From positions 1-64,000 of the forward strand of contig DYEC01000003.1 of the NCBI GenBank assembly GCA_020725865.1: a DNA stretch of 64,000 nucleotides. The letters run 5' to 3'. The number at the start of each line of letters is the position of its first letter. Positions within the stretch are counted from its first letter, which is position 1. The position numbers and the translations under genes are program-made. The notes below the pieces were generated by a model. The model saw only the letters and a list, made by a program, of their open reading frames with translations. It searched no databases and was not told the DNA's origin. This stretch comes from Anaerolinea sp. (lineage in GTDB: Bacteria; Chloroflexota; Anaerolineae; Anaerolineales; Anaerolineaceae). Shown here piece by piece: positions 55,636 through 64,000 of the stretch.

Positions 55636-56569
55636 AAAAAACCTCCTCAATAAATAAATTTTCGACATTATCCCGAAGCGCAGCCAACCGTTTTTGGGCT
55701 TCTGCGCGTATTTCATCCGTTACTACTGGAACACTAACCTGCTCAACCGCAAACGAAGCCGCCACACAGCCGTATAAGCCAGCAGTGCGCAGATCGCCGC
55801 TCTCCACCCAGCCAACTAGAAAACCACCGCAGAACGCATTCCCAGCGCCGACGGGGTCAATCACCTGAACTGGAACAGCCGGTATATGATATGCCACACG
55901 CTCTCCGCGCCGTGCAACCAACGCACCCTGTGCGCCCATACGCAGCGCCGCAACCTCCACCCCGTTTGCAAGCAAGCCTTTTAGCAATGCCAGCGGTTCG
56001 TCTCGCCCAAGCAGTGAAGTTGCCTCTTCAATATTGGGCGAGAAGATGAGTGCTGCTTCCAGTAGTTCTCTTAATTCTCTGGGATCCGGCAAACGTTCAG
56101 CAGGCTTAAACGGCTCAATGCTGACCACCCCGCCCAGTTGACGCAGCTCTGCAATGAAACCCAAGTCGGCTTCCAGTGGGTGCACTCCCAGATGGAAGCC
56201 TCGCGCCTGACGATAGGTTTGTGGCAGGTAATCCAGCTTGCGGGTTAACTGAGCACCAATCGCCACACTTGATACTCGCCAGACCTGTGTGCGCCGCCCA
56301 TTCTCCTCTAATACCTGCCAGGCGCGCGGGGTTGGAAAATTTGTCAGACGTACACCAGTAGTATCTATCCCGCTGGTGCACAGCCAATCCATTGCCACCA
56401 AGGGAAGGTCTGCGCCAACACCCGCCACCAGTCCGACTGACTCCGACCATAATCGCATCCCAAACGCCGTCTGCACGCCACCGCCGCCAAGTACGCCCAT
56501 GCGCGTCTGACCGTCCGGAAAAACAATATCATCTAGAATGATGCCAAACGTCACATAATCAACTGACAT
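55619..56569 (-). CDS. PfkB-type carbohydrate kinase with Asn in the catalytic motif
   Basis: A 316-aa ribokinase-like protein. TFGIILDDIVFPDGQTRMG start, VLGGGGVQTAFGMRLW, and IDPVGAGNAFCGGFLVGW at 237-254. The expected catalytic Asp of GAGD is Asn at 244. It aligns closely with the kinase half of the fusion protein at 51248-52753, including the shortened N-terminus. ATG at 56569 with GAGGAAG upstream; TGATG overlap with the preceding kinase. May have altered chemistry or be a non-catalytic paralogue. Confidence 0.85.
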   Translation of the reverse strand: MSVDYVTFGIILDDIVFPDGQTRMGVLGGGGVQTAFGMRLWSESVGLVAGVGADLPLVAMDWLCTSGIDTTGVRLTNFPTPRAWQVLEENGRRTQVWRVSSVAIGAQLTRKLDYLPQTYRQARGFHLGVHPLEADLGFIAELRQLGGVVSIEPFKPAERLPDPRELRELLEAALIFSPNIEEATSLLGRDEPLALLKGLLANGVEVAALRMGAQGALVARRGERVAYHIPAVPVQVIDPVGAGNAFCGGFLVGWVESGDLRTAGLYGCVAASFAVEQVSVPVVTDEIRAEAQKRLAALRDNVENLFIEEVFYERHD

Positions 56570-57486
56570 CAAACTTCCTCCCCCTGCTGTGTCAGGAAAC
56601 GCTCTACTACGACGCGGTCGGGCAAGCCGCCACGAGCGCCCAGCGCCTGAACAGAAAGCGCAGCCGCCGCGCTGGCAAAGCGCAAACAACGCCGCAATTC
56701 CCAATTTTCTAACCAGCCGACCAGAAAAGCAGCATGAAAACAGTCGCCGGCGCCTGTCGTATCTACCACTGGCACTTGAAATGCGGGATGTTGACAAAAT
56801 TCGTCTCGTGTAGCTGCGACAGCGCCGGACGCTCCCAAGGTGACAACCACCGCATGGATACCGATCTCAAGCAATTTCCGCACACCAGCCTCAAGCGAGT
56901 CGCTACCGGTAGCCAATTTCAACCCATCTCGGCTGAAAAAAGCCACGTCACTGTTGCGCAGTGCAGCATCAAGATCAGCCCCTTTGACCGGGCAGCTTCC
57001 TTCTACATCCACAATCACCTGCCCGCCGCCCGAATGCACCGCTCGGCTGAAACGTTCAAACCAATTCGGCGCGCGCGGCAAGGTATACCCCAGACGCGAG
57101 AGTGACAAAGCCTTCAATATATCCGCTGTCAAAGGCGGTTCGGAAAAGTTAGAAACAATCAGTATCGTGCGCTCACCGCCCGGCGTAAGCAGGATAACCG
57201 TGAAATCGCTGTTTGTTCCCTGTACACTAACCGCGTACCGGCTATCTACACCAAAGCGGGCAAAATCCTCCAACACCAGCCGCCCGAAATCGTCATCACC
57301 CAGATAACCGCTCCAGCCGACTTGAAGCCCAAGCCGCGTTGCTGCGCAGGCTGTGTTTGCCACCAGCCCGCCGGGCAAACACCCGGCAAAAGCTGTTTCC
57401 AGTTTTTCATCCAGCAATGGCAGGCGCGGCACACGCAGCATCAGGTCAACCGCCGAACCGCCCAGACAGAAGAGATCGTAAGTCAT
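56569..57486 (-). CDS. PfkB-type sugar/nucleoside kinase
   Basis: A 305-aa ribokinase-family protein with all catalytic elements: [18 protein letters not shown] start, [18 protein letters not shown] substrate-binding glycine pair, and [18 protein letters not shown] with an intact GAGD. Ribokinase, nucleoside kinase or adenosine-kinase-like functions are all possible. It overlaps the upstream nucleoside hydrolase gene by 4 bp. Confidence 0.9.
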   Translation of the reverse strand: MTYDLFCLGGSAVDLMLRVPRLPLLDEKLETAFAGCLPGGLVANTACAATRLGLQVGWSGYLGDDDFGRLVLEDFARFGVDSRYAVSVQGTNSDFTVILLTPGGERTILIVSNFSEPPLTADILKALSLSRLGYTLPRAPNWFERFSRAVHSGGGQVIVDVEGSCPVKGADLDAALRNSDVAFFSRDGLKLATGSDSLEAGVRKLLEIGIHAVVVTLGASGAVAATRDEFCQHPAFQVPVVDTTGAGDCFHAAFLVGWLENWELRRCLRFASAAAALSVQALGARGGLPDRVVVERFLTQQGEEV

Positions 57487-58409
57487 CGCAGTGTTTTGTA
57501 GAGTGTCTCCTTCCAGAGCGGGATGTCAATCTCCCAGCATACCTCGATATTGGGCGGCTTATTCAATACACCAAGCTGATCTACTACCGTCATACCGCGT
57601 GTCAATTCACTGGCAGTTTCCACATCCACATAGTGTTTGCTTTTGCGCGTGCATACTGCCGGGTCCAATGCAATAGCCATGGTCACCGGATCTGGCAATG
57701 GCAGGAAAGGATCATGCAGCCATTCCTGATTGGTAATAATCGCCTGACGATTACAGTCAATGGCAAAATCCGCATATACCGTGCCGAACGAACGTACGTA
57801 TTCAATATCCTCCTTGTCAAGGTTTGCCTTGCCACGGCAAAGTTCCCAACCCACCATTGTCACAGGCAGTCCGGAATGAAACACCATGCGCGCCGCTTCA
57901 GGATCTACCCAGATATTGTATTCTGCCGCCGGCGTGATATTACCCACCGTGCAGGCTGCTCCTCCCATGGTGTAACATTGTGGAATCTTCTCTGCCAGAT
58001 CGGGCGCTAATTGCAAAGCCGCGGCAATATTAGTGAGAGGTCCAAGTGTGACTAAAGTAATTTCACCTGGGTGTGCCCGAACAACTTCAATCAACGCCTC
58101 AACGGCATGTTGCTTTGCCGGCGGGCGCTTAGGCTGGGGATAATTCATTCCACCCATCCCATCGGGACCATGAAAGAAAAACGCGTAATGCGGCTCGCGC
58201 AAATAAGGACGTGCCATGCCCTCGTAAACGGGGGTTTCTTTACCGCACAACTCGACCGTATAACGTGCATTGACACTGCACATCTCTAAAGGTACGTTGC
58301 CAACCACCACTGAGATACCCTCAACATGAACATCGGGCCAACGCAGTGCCATCAAAATTGCCACAGCATCATCTGAAGCTGTATCGGTATCAATCCAGAA
58401 ACGACGCAT
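57483..58409 (-). CDS. Nucleoside hydrolase (second paralogue)
   Basis: A 308-aa IunH-family protein. Metal motif [18 protein letters not shown] (DTDTASDD) is a variant form; [35 protein letters not shown], and [12 protein letters not shown] follow. AAGGAG site 7 nt before ATG. The DTASDD loop differs from the two sister hydrolases, hinting at different substrate preference. Confidence 0.92.
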   Translation of the reverse strand: MRRFWIDTDTASDDAVAILMALRWPDVHVEGISVVVGNVPLEMCSVNARYTVELCGKETPVYEGMARPYLREPHYAFFFHGPDGMGGMNYPQPKRPPAKQHAVEALIEVVRAHPGEITLVTLGPLTNIAAALQLAPDLAEKIPQCYTMGGAACTVGNITPAAEYNIWVDPEAARMVFHSGLPVTMVGWELCRGKANLDKEDIEYVRSFGTVYADFAIDCNRQAIITNQEWLHDPFLPLPDPVTMAIALDPAVCTRKSKHYVDVETASELTRGMTVVDQLGVLNKPPNIEVCWEIDIPLWKETLYKTLR

Positions 58410-58467
58410 TCTTCACTCCTTTCCACTGACGAGGCAACGGGATGCCAGCACCACGGGTGAATCTTAC

Positions 58468-59400
58468 TTACCTCGTCAATCGTTCTTCGATCAGTGCCAA
58501 AACACCCGGTGCGTCCACCTCCACGCAAACAGAGACCGGAGGACGTTGACCAAGCTGCCGGCGCCGGTCGGCAATTGTTTGACCAAAACCATACCCACTG
58601 GTCTCGACATACACTGGCACCTCTTCCACCTTAAACAATTCGGGATCAAGCACGTATGCCAGCGCAGAAGGGTCGTGTGTATGAATATCGCCGCCCATGC
58701 CATACGCCTGATCATGATACCTCTGATAGCACGGCAAAATTGAGCGCAACAGATGCCCCGCCGGATTATTCGCTGCTTTGATTTTGTCCAGATACTGTCG
58801 GGTTTGAATCACCTTGAGCGTCACATCCAGCCCAACCATTACCAGCGGCAAACCTGCACTGAAAACAATTTCGGCAGCGTGCGGGTCGTGAAAGATATTC
58901 GCTTCCGCTACTGGGGAAATATTTCCGCCTGCGCCGATAGAACCGCCCATGATCACCACCTGTTCGACCAGTTCAACAATGCGCGGTTCAAGGCGCAGTG
59001 CCAGCGCTACGTTCGTCAGAGGGCCCACTGCCAGCAGTGTCACCTGACGGGGATTATCCAGCACCTTTTGGGCAATAAATTGTGCCGCTGAAATGTCCAG
59101 CCATTTCCCTTTTGGCAATGGAGGATTGGTATTTCCCATTCCATCCTCACCATGAACCATCGTCCCCAGCATTTGCGCTTCAACTACCAGTCCGCGGTCG
59201 CTGCCGCGCGCCACCGGAATATTGTCATTGCCTTCCAGTTCTACCAGCCGCAATGCATTCTGCGCCGTGGCGTAACCGCTAGCATTCCCAAATATGCTGG
59301 TCAAACCGATTACTTCCAGTTCTGGCGAACGTAATGCTGCCAGTATCATCATGGCATCATCCACGCCGGGGTCGGTATCAACGATCACCTTTTTTCGCAT
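58468..59400 (-). CDS. Nucleoside hydrolase (third paralogue)
   Basis: A 310-aa IunH-family protein with canonical KVIVDTDPGVDDAMMILA (DTDPGVDD), TSIFGNASG, MVHGEDGMGNTN, LLAVGPLTNVALAL and IHTHDPSALAYVLDP containing the fourth metal ligand. The ATG at 59400 has GAGGTG 6 nt upstream; the upstream in-frame extension to 59445 overlaps the YjbQ gene. A 58-nt gap separates it from the next hydrolase. Confidence 0.93.
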   Translation of the reverse strand: MRKKVIVDTDPGVDDAMMILAALRSPELEVIGLTSIFGNASGYATAQNALRLVELEGNDNIPVARGSDRGLVVEAQMLGTMVHGEDGMGNTNPPLPKGKWLDISAAQFIAQKVLDNPRQVTLLAVGPLTNVALALRLEPRIVELVEQVVIMGGSIGAGGNISPVAEANIFHDPHAAEIVFSAGLPLVMVGLDVTLKVIQTRQYLDKIKAANNPAGHLLRSILPCYQRYHDQAYGMGGDIHTHDPSALAYVLDPELFKVEEVPVYVETSGYGFGQTIADRRRQLGQRPPVSVCVEVDAPGVLALIEERLTR

Positions 59401-59414
59401 CCTGTCACCTCGCT

Positions 59415-59828
59415 TCAGCTTAAATCTGGCATCACCCGCACCCAAACCTCACGAGAACGCGGACCGTCAAATTCACAAAACAAAATGCTTTGCGAACCGC
59501 CTAATAGCAGTCTGCCTTCAGACACCATTAACATTATGCTTGTGCCAATCAGGGTGGATTTGATATGCCCGGCGGCATCGGCAGGCGTGTCAAACGTATG
59601 ATGAAAATCCACACGGGTCGGCACCAAACGCCGCAGCTCAGAAAGAATGTCTAACGAGGTATTTGGATCAATTGCCGAGTTGACTGTTAAAGCGGCAGTG
59701 GTATGTGGAACAAAAAGAAAACAAATTCCTTCCTTGACACCGCTTGCCTGCACCGCAGCATTCACTTGCTTGGTAATATTCACCAACGTTTCATCAGGCG
59801 GGGTCTGCAATGTAATCTTTGTAAACAA
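59415..59828 (-). CDS. YjbQ/UPF0047 family protein (second copy)
   Basis: A 137-aa YjbQ-family protein with the conserved FLFVPHTTAALTVNSAIDP and HHTFDTPADAAGHIKSTL, then LLLGGSQSILFCEFDGPRSR. The start is TTG with GGAG 6 nt upstream; no better codon is available. It lies between a kinase and a nucleoside hydrolase. This copy keeps the HTT residues altered in the copy at 50134. Confidence 0.85.
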   Translation of the reverse strand: MFTKITLQTPPDETLVNITKQVNAAVQASGVKEGICFLFVPHTTAALTVNSAIDPNTSLDILSELRRLVPTRVDFHHTFDTPADAAGHIKSTLIGTSIMLMVSEGRLLLGGSQSILFCEFDGPRSREVWVRVMPDLS

Positions 59829-59841
59829 TGAACTCTCCTTT

Positions 59842-60804
59842 CTATGTCAAAAACGGGACCTGCACATTGAACACCTGCAATAATTCTTGAACTTCCCGCA
59901 ACGTTGCTACCTGCCGGCCCGAGCCAAGCTTGCGTACTTTTGCCGCCCCAACTGCATTGGCAAAGGCTACAACCTGCTCCGCCTGCCAGCCATGTAAGTA
60001 GCCATAGAGAAAGCCGGCAGCAAACGAATCACCGGCAGCTGTCGTATCCCGCACGGTCACCGGATAGCCGGGATGCTCAACTTGCTTGTCTGCAGTGCAC
60101 AACATACACCCTTTGGCACCGCGCTTAACACATACCAGTTCAGGACCGCGGCGCATAATCTCCTGCACACCTTCCAGACCCTGCAAGCCGCCACTCAGCA
60201 AGGGAATCTCTTCCTCCGTCAGTAAGACACCGCTACAATGGGCAAGTACTTCAACCAACCGGGGCTGCTCGATGGCTGCAACATAAGGTCCTGGATCGAA
60301 AAAAACCGGACATCCGGCAGAGCGGGCAAATGCCATGCCATCCACCATCGCCTGGCTCAACCGCTCCTCTTGTAGCGTGTACCCCCAGGCAATCATCGCA
60401 TCCGCCGAGCACAACACTTCCCGCCAGTCCTCTGAAAACACAACCAGAGAACCCTGACCATACTGTCCAAGAAAGACATGTTGACCCTGTTCGTCAACCA
60501 AAACCAGAACGGTAGTGGTTGTACCATCTGGCTGACGCAACGCATGATCGGTGTTCACACTCTCAGCCCTCAGCGCCTGCATGGTCAAATTTCCAAACTC
60601 ATCTGCGCCCACTACTCCTAACGCTTGCATATTCATCCCAAGCCGGGCGCCGGCAATAAGGAAATTTCCTGCCCCGCCCGGTTCAATTTGTATACTCCGC
60701 ACAATCTGGTGTTGCCCGGCGACAACTGGCAGACGCTGGATCGTTACCACCATGTCCGCCACCAGGTCGCCAAAGGAAACCACACAAGGCTGCTTTTCCG
60801 TCAT
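59842..60804 (-). CDS. PfkB-type sugar/nucleoside kinase
   Basis: A 320-aa ribokinase-family protein: VVSFGDLVADMVVTIQRLP start, IEPGGAGNFLIAGARLG, and RDTTAAGDSFAAGFLYGY in which the first Gly of GAGD is Ala while the catalytic Asp is kept. The ATG at 60804 is favoured (AAGG 8 nt upstream) over a TTG at 60825. Probably phosphorylates the sugar or nucleoside handled by the adjacent hydrolases. Confidence 0.9.
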   Translation of the reverse strand: MTEKQPCVVSFGDLVADMVVTIQRLPVVAGQHQIVRSIQIEPGGAGNFLIAGARLGMNMQALGVVGADEFGNLTMQALRAESVNTDHALRQPDGTTTTVLVLVDEQGQHVFLGQYGQGSLVVFSEDWREVLCSADAMIAWGYTLQEERLSQAMVDGMAFARSAGCPVFFDPGPYVAAIEQPRLVEVLAHCSGVLLTEEEIPLLSGGLQGLEGVQEIMRRGPELVCVKRGAKGCMLCTADKQVEHPGYPVTVRDTTAAGDSFAAGFLYGYLHGWQAEQVVAFANAVGAAKVRKLGSGRQVATLREVQELLQVFNVQVPFLT

Positions 60805-60828
60805 GGATTGCCTTAACACCTCCAACTT

Positions 60829-61821
60829 TCAAAGCGATTCAAGAAGTTTCAATGCCACAACCCGAAGATCAGCGTCCAGCGTCCTGTTTCCTAAATCGCT
60901 CAAATAAGCCAGCACTGCCTCCCGCCCTGGCATACTCATCCCGGCTCCCCAAGTCGTGGCAGCCAGCGCCCCAAGCGCTCCTGCTAGACCGGCACATAGA
61001 AAGGCATCCCAACCTCTCAACCAGCCATAGATCAAACCGGCGCAAAACGCATCGCCAGCACCTGTGCTGTCTACTGCCCGTACCGGAAAAGCAGGCAAAC
61101 GGACAGAATACTTTTGATCTGCCACCAGACAACCCTCTCGCCCCAGCTTTAAGCCTGCCATACGAACGCCACGCTCCAGCAAGCAGGCAACAATAGCTTG
61201 TGGCTCACTCAGCCCAAATGCAAAATTTGCCTCCTCGACCCCTAAAACGCACAACGAGAGATGAGGCAACAGCCAACGCACTTCTTCAGCACAATGACGC
61301 GCTGGTTCGCTCATCAAGTCCAGGCTGATCGGGATGCTGCGCTCTTCTGCCAGTGACACCGCCCGCCAAAGCGCCTCTCGCTGGGGAGCATCCAGCAGGG
61401 CATATGCCGAAAGCTGTAGTAAAACCGCATCGTCAAATAACTCCGCGGGAATCGTCTCGGCTCGCAACAAACCATTTGCACCGCGGCAGGAAAACATCGT
61501 GCGCTCGCCGTCCGGTGTTATAGCGATAAAGGCAATGCCGGTTGCGACTTGCGGGTTGCGCTGAACTCCTATTAGATTGATGCCCATTGCCTCCAGATCC
61601 GGCAAAATTGCTTGTGCCCAGATATCCTGTCCAATACAGGCAATCAAAGCGGCAGACACTCCAAAGCGCCTCAAGGTGATCGCTGTGTTACAGATACCGC
61701 CCCCAATGGACGTGACCAGGCGGCTGGCAAGACCATCCCCGCCTGGTTTGGGCAGATCACCCATTAACTGTAAAATCGCATCCAGGTTGATGTCTCCCAG
61801 CAAAACAACACGCCCGCTCAT
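60829..61821 (-). CDS. PfkB-type sugar/nucleoside kinase
   Basis: A 330-aa ribokinase-family protein with VVLLGDINLDAILQLMG start, TSIGGGICNTAITLRRFG, and VDSTGAGDAFCAGLIYGW intact. ATG overlaps the stop of the TrpF-like gene (ATGA). The KPGGDGLASR stretch and the G-rich loop resemble ribokinase/ADP-dependent nucleoside kinases. Fifth kinase domain of the cluster in map order. Confidence 0.9.
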   Translation of the reverse strand: MSGRVVLLGDINLDAILQLMGDLPKPGGDGLASRLVTSIGGGICNTAITLRRFGVSAALIACIGQDIWAQAILPDLEAMGINLIGVQRNPQVATGIAFIAITPDGERTMFSCRGANGLLRAETIPAELFDDAVLLQLSAYALLDAPQREALWRAVSLAEERSIPISLDLMSEPARHCAEEVRWLLPHLSLCVLGVEEANFAFGLSEPQAIVACLLERGVRMAGLKLGREGCLVADQKYSVRLPAFPVRAVDSTGAGDAFCAGLIYGWLRGWDAFLCAGLAGALGALAATTWGAGMSMPGREAVLAYLSDLGNRTLDADLRVVALKLLESL

Positions 61822-62504
61822 GCCAACCCCAACTCCCTGGCAGCCCGGCGCGCGGCTTTCACAAATTCAGCTACCCGGCGCAGGTCTTTAGCAACAGGAT
61901 CACCGGGTAGATTGGTAGCCGTATTCGAATCAACCCCCCAAGGGCGGACTACAGCGATCGCTTCCGCTACATTCTCCGGGCTTAAGCCGCCTGCCAGAAT
62001 AACCGGTACCGGCACAGCATCCACAATCCGGCGGCTGATGCGCCAGTCATGTGCCTGCCCCGTGGCACCCACGCCCGGTAAGCCGCTGACCTTTGTGTCT
62101 AAAAGCAACAGATCGCAAACCTCTGCAAAACGTAATGAAATCTCAATACTCTCTTCACCGATCACTGGAATGGCTTTCATCAATCCAATGTCTTCTGGCA
62201 AGCGGCGGCGCAATTCAGCCATTGCTTCCAACCCAACTGCTTCCAGGTCGCTGGAGACATGGACGATGTCCGGCTGAACAGCCTCAGCCATGCGCAAAAT
62301 CTCTTCGACATCCGAGGACATAGTCAACGCCACCAAACGCGCCTGTGGCGGGAGGGCTTCGCTAATCTGCCGCGCTTCAACAAAATCCAATTCGCCGTAC
62401 ACCTCGCCATAGCGGCCAGCAACCACGCCAATATGATCAACACCTGCTTCAACGGCAGCAAGTGCATCTTTCAGATGGGTAAAAGCATAAACTTGAACAA
62501 TCAT
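61818..62504 (-). CDS. TrpF-like TIM-barrel protein (not a tryptophan enzyme)
   Basis: A 228-aa protein resembling phosphoribosylanthranilate isomerase in its C-terminal half: CDLLLLDTKVSGLPGVGATG, then VPVILAGGLSPENVAEAI and the phosphate-binding loop PWGVDSNTATN. At the N-terminus the catalytic Cys segment (usually KICG) reads QVYAFT, so the normal general base is missing. No trp gene is nearby. It probably acts on another phosphoribosyl or sugar phosphate compound. Confidence 0.8.
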   Translation of the reverse strand: MIVQVYAFTHLKDALAAVEAGVDHIGVVAGRYGEVYGELDFVEARQISEALPPQARLVALTMSSDVEEILRMAEAVQPDIVHVSSDLEAVGLEAMAELRRRLPEDIGLMKAIPVIGEESIEISLRFAEVCDLLLLDTKVSGLPGVGATGQAHDWRISRRIVDAVPVPVILAGGLSPENVAEAIAVVRPWGVDSNTATNLPGDPVAKDLRRVAEFVKAARRAARELGLA

Positions 62505-63829
62505 GCCGGATAAAACGCTATTCTCCTGCCCGGAACGCGCTGGTTGAGACGCTCCAGGCGTTGGGCAATCTCCTGCTTAACGCGGGCTTTATCTATCGTG
62601 AGCAGTTGCCGCTCACGCATCAATACCTTGCCAGCACAGATGACTGTATCTACATCTGATGCACGAGAAGAATAAACCAGATTCGCCGCCGGGCTATAAC
62701 GCGGAAAGACATGGACGCCATCCTGGCGCAAGAGAGCAATATCCGCCAGTTTGCCGGTCTGCAAATCGCCAACCCGATCTCCCATTCGCAGCACCTGCCA
62801 GCCACCATGAAACGCAATCTCAAGCACTTCATCTACCGGCATTACCGTCGGGTCTTGTGCCAGATGCTTCTGCGTTAACGCCAGTAAACGTGCCTGTTCA
62901 TACAGGTCAAGCGTATTATTGCTAGCTGCCCCATCACTGGCAAGTCCAATCGGTATACCGGCAGCGCGCAGTTTGTTCAGTGGGGCGGTTCCCATGCCAG
63001 CCTTCATATAAGTTTTGGGAGCTTGCGCAATACCGGTCGGTGCATCTGCGAGAATCTGAATGTCTTCATCGGTCGGAAAGAGACAATGCGCCAGTATTGT
63101 GGGAACGTCCAGCACACCAGTATCTTTCAACATCCGCACCGGCGTTACACCGTATTCTCTCAAACTGAGCTGTACCTGCTCCAGTGTCTCGGAAACGTGA
63201 ATGTGGATTCCAACACCCAACTCGCGGGCTTTTTTCGCCGAAAGACGCAGAAAATCCGGACCGGTGGTATAGGGTGCATGGGGACCCAACCAGGTGACAA
63301 TCCGACCGCCTGCTACCCCCTGCCAGCGGCGGACAAAATCCACCGTCGCATTCAGTTTTTCCTCTCCTTCATGCCCAAACACTGCCCAGACCAGATTGGC
63401 GCGCATGCCCGAATCGCGCACTGCCTCGGCAACCTGGTCCATAAAAAAGTAATGATCTGCAACTGCCGTGATTCCGCTCTCAATCATCTCGGCAATACCC
63501 AGTAATGCCCCCCAATAGACATCTTCCGGGGTCAGATTCGACTCAAGCGGGAAAATATAATCATTGAACCAGGAAGCCAAGGTGACATCTTCTACCAACC
63601 CGCGAAACAACACCATCGGCACATGGGCATGGGTATTCGCTAGCCCGGGCACCGCCAGCAATCCCTTCGCGGGTAAAACCTCTTTCGCATTGGCAGGGTT
63701 AATGGAGCCTGCAGAGGTAATTTGATTAATGATGCCATCACGAATGGCTATATCCTGATTAAGCTCTATGGTCGTCTGTCCCCTATCCAGACGTAAAATA
63801 TCACATCCCTGTATCAGCAGGTCAATCAT
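62501..63829 (-). CDS. Amidohydrolase, MtaD/SsnA-type deaminase
   Basis: A 442-aa metal-dependent hydrolase. VPGLANTHAHVPMVLFRGL (HxH metal pair), GIHIHVSETLEQV, ILAHCLFPTDED and LASDGAASNNTLDLY (metal Asp) match the 5-methylthioadenosine/S-adenosylhomocysteine deaminase and related guanine/cytosine-type deaminases. It may deaminate a nucleoside or free base upstream of the hydrolases. ATG overlaps the stop of the next gene upstream (ATGA). Confidence 0.88.
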   Translation of the reverse strand: MIDLLIQGCDILRLDRGQTTIELNQDIAIRDGIINQITSAGSINPANAKEVLPAKGLLAVPGLANTHAHVPMVLFRGLVEDVTLASWFNDYIFPLESNLTPEDVYWGALLGIAEMIESGITAVADHYFFMDQVAEAVRDSGMRANLVWAVFGHEGEEKLNATVDFVRRWQGVAGGRIVTWLGPHAPYTTGPDFLRLSAKKARELGVGIHIHVSETLEQVQLSLREYGVTPVRMLKDTGVLDVPTILAHCLFPTDEDIQILADAPTGIAQAPKTYMKAGMGTAPLNKLRAAGIPIGLASDGAASNNTLDLYEQARLLALTQKHLAQDPTVMPVDEVLEIAFHGGWQVLRMGDRVGDLQTGKLADIALLRQDGVHVFPRYSPAANLVYSSRASDVDTVICAGKVLMRERQLLTIDKARVKQEIAQRLERLNQRVPGRRIAFYPA

Positions 63830-64000
63830 CCCCGCCTCCGCACCAGGTCAAATAATCCCTGTGCCACCATATCAAAATCCAACGCCGGATTGGCCGCCTT
63901 GAGTTGCTGGACAATGAATGGTTCAAAGGCTTCGATGCCTTTCCATGCGCCAGCAATTGCACAAGCCATTGCCCCAACTGTATCCGCATCGCCCGACAAA
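63826..64000 (-). CDS. ADP-ribosylglycohydrolase family, C-terminal end (cut by window edge)
   Basis: The last 57 codons are visible: LSGDADTVGAMACAIAGAWK near the start of the fragment carries the GDADT metal-binding motif of ADP-ribosylglycohydrolases (DraG/ARH family). The final part is ordinary helical sequence, ending at a TGA that overlaps the amidohydrolase ATG. Members remove ADP-ribose or hydrolyse N-ribosyl bonds, consistent with the nucleoside theme. The start lies outside the window. Confidence 0.85.
   Translation of the reverse strand, partial: LSGDADTVGAMACAIAGAWKGIEAFEPFIVQQLKAANPALDFDMVAQGLFDLVRRRG

Noticed and set aside
56570-56797. N-terminal extension of the PfkB protein ending at 55619
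   Set aside because: Arg/Cys-rich sequence that is antisense-like shadow of the preceding kinase gene; a GAGGAAG site supports the ATG at 56569.

Overview
The window looks like a chromosomal segment of an anaerobic or facultative member of the Chloroflexota, probably class Anaerolineae. This is an inference. It rests on the Csx15/Card1/type III-B combination, a sugar-binding lipoprotein whose signal peptide is followed by a repeated TKAPE-type linker, split transketolase genes, BtpA/YjbQ/nucleoside-hydrolase clusters and an intermediate GC content. Most genes lie on the minus strand in long, tightly overlapping operons. No rRNA or tRNA gene was recognised.

1-17.5 kb is a CRISPR-Cas super-operon on the minus strand. 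In transcription order it holds: a CARF-like/LuxR-HTH regulator; cmr1, cmr2(cas10), cmr3, cmr4, cmr5 and cmr6 (type III-B); a Card1/Can2-type CARF nuclease; csx15; cas8-cas7-cas5-cas3-cas6 (type I-B, Tneap type); cas1-cas2-cas4; then a leader and the first two repeats of an array that runs off the left edge. Cas6 and the array are probably shared by both effector complexes. Cas10 has a GGDD cyclase motif but no recognisable HD nuclease, which fits cyclic-oligoadenylate signalling to Card1, with Csx15 and the CARF regulator as candidate modulators.

17.5-19.7 kb encodes lower-ligand-end cobamide assembly and remodelling (cobU, a CbiR-like enzyme, cobS). 19.9-27.1 kb holds a catabolic operon: GlcD/GlcF-type oxidase, isochorismatase-fold hydrolase, 4-hydroxy-2-oxovalerate aldolase, acylating acetaldehyde dehydrogenase and 2-oxopent-4-enoate hydratase. 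It faces a divergent IclR regulator across a palindrome-rich promoter. 27.4-38.5 kb is a sugar uptake and catabolism operon: split transketolase, FGGY kinase, DUF2291 protein, ribose-type ABC transporter, RbsD mutarotase and a fucose-isomerase-like enzyme, with a divergent SorC-type regulator. A possible attenuator sits just after the binding-protein gene.

38.5-42.9 kb is a decayed mobile region. It has a truncated IS4-type transposase, a fragment of a metallo-beta-lactamase-fold gene, direct repeats, methyltransferase and glyoxalase genes in cassette orientation, an attC-like site and an integron integrase (IntI) pointing away from them. 43-50 kb carries uridine phosphorylase, an MFS exporter, enolase behind a fluoride riboswitch, and a tandem pair of MutS-like ATPases.

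50.1-64.0 kb is one minus-strand cluster of sixteen genes, the last cut by the right edge. It includes three nucleoside hydrolases, five PfkB-type kinase domains (one fused to a methyltransferase), BtpA-like and TrpF-like TIM barrels, a SIS isomerase, two YjbQ proteins, an amidohydrolase and an ADP-ribosylglycohydrolase. It looks like a salvage or degradation route for one or more unusual nucleosides and is the best candidate here for an undescribed pathway.
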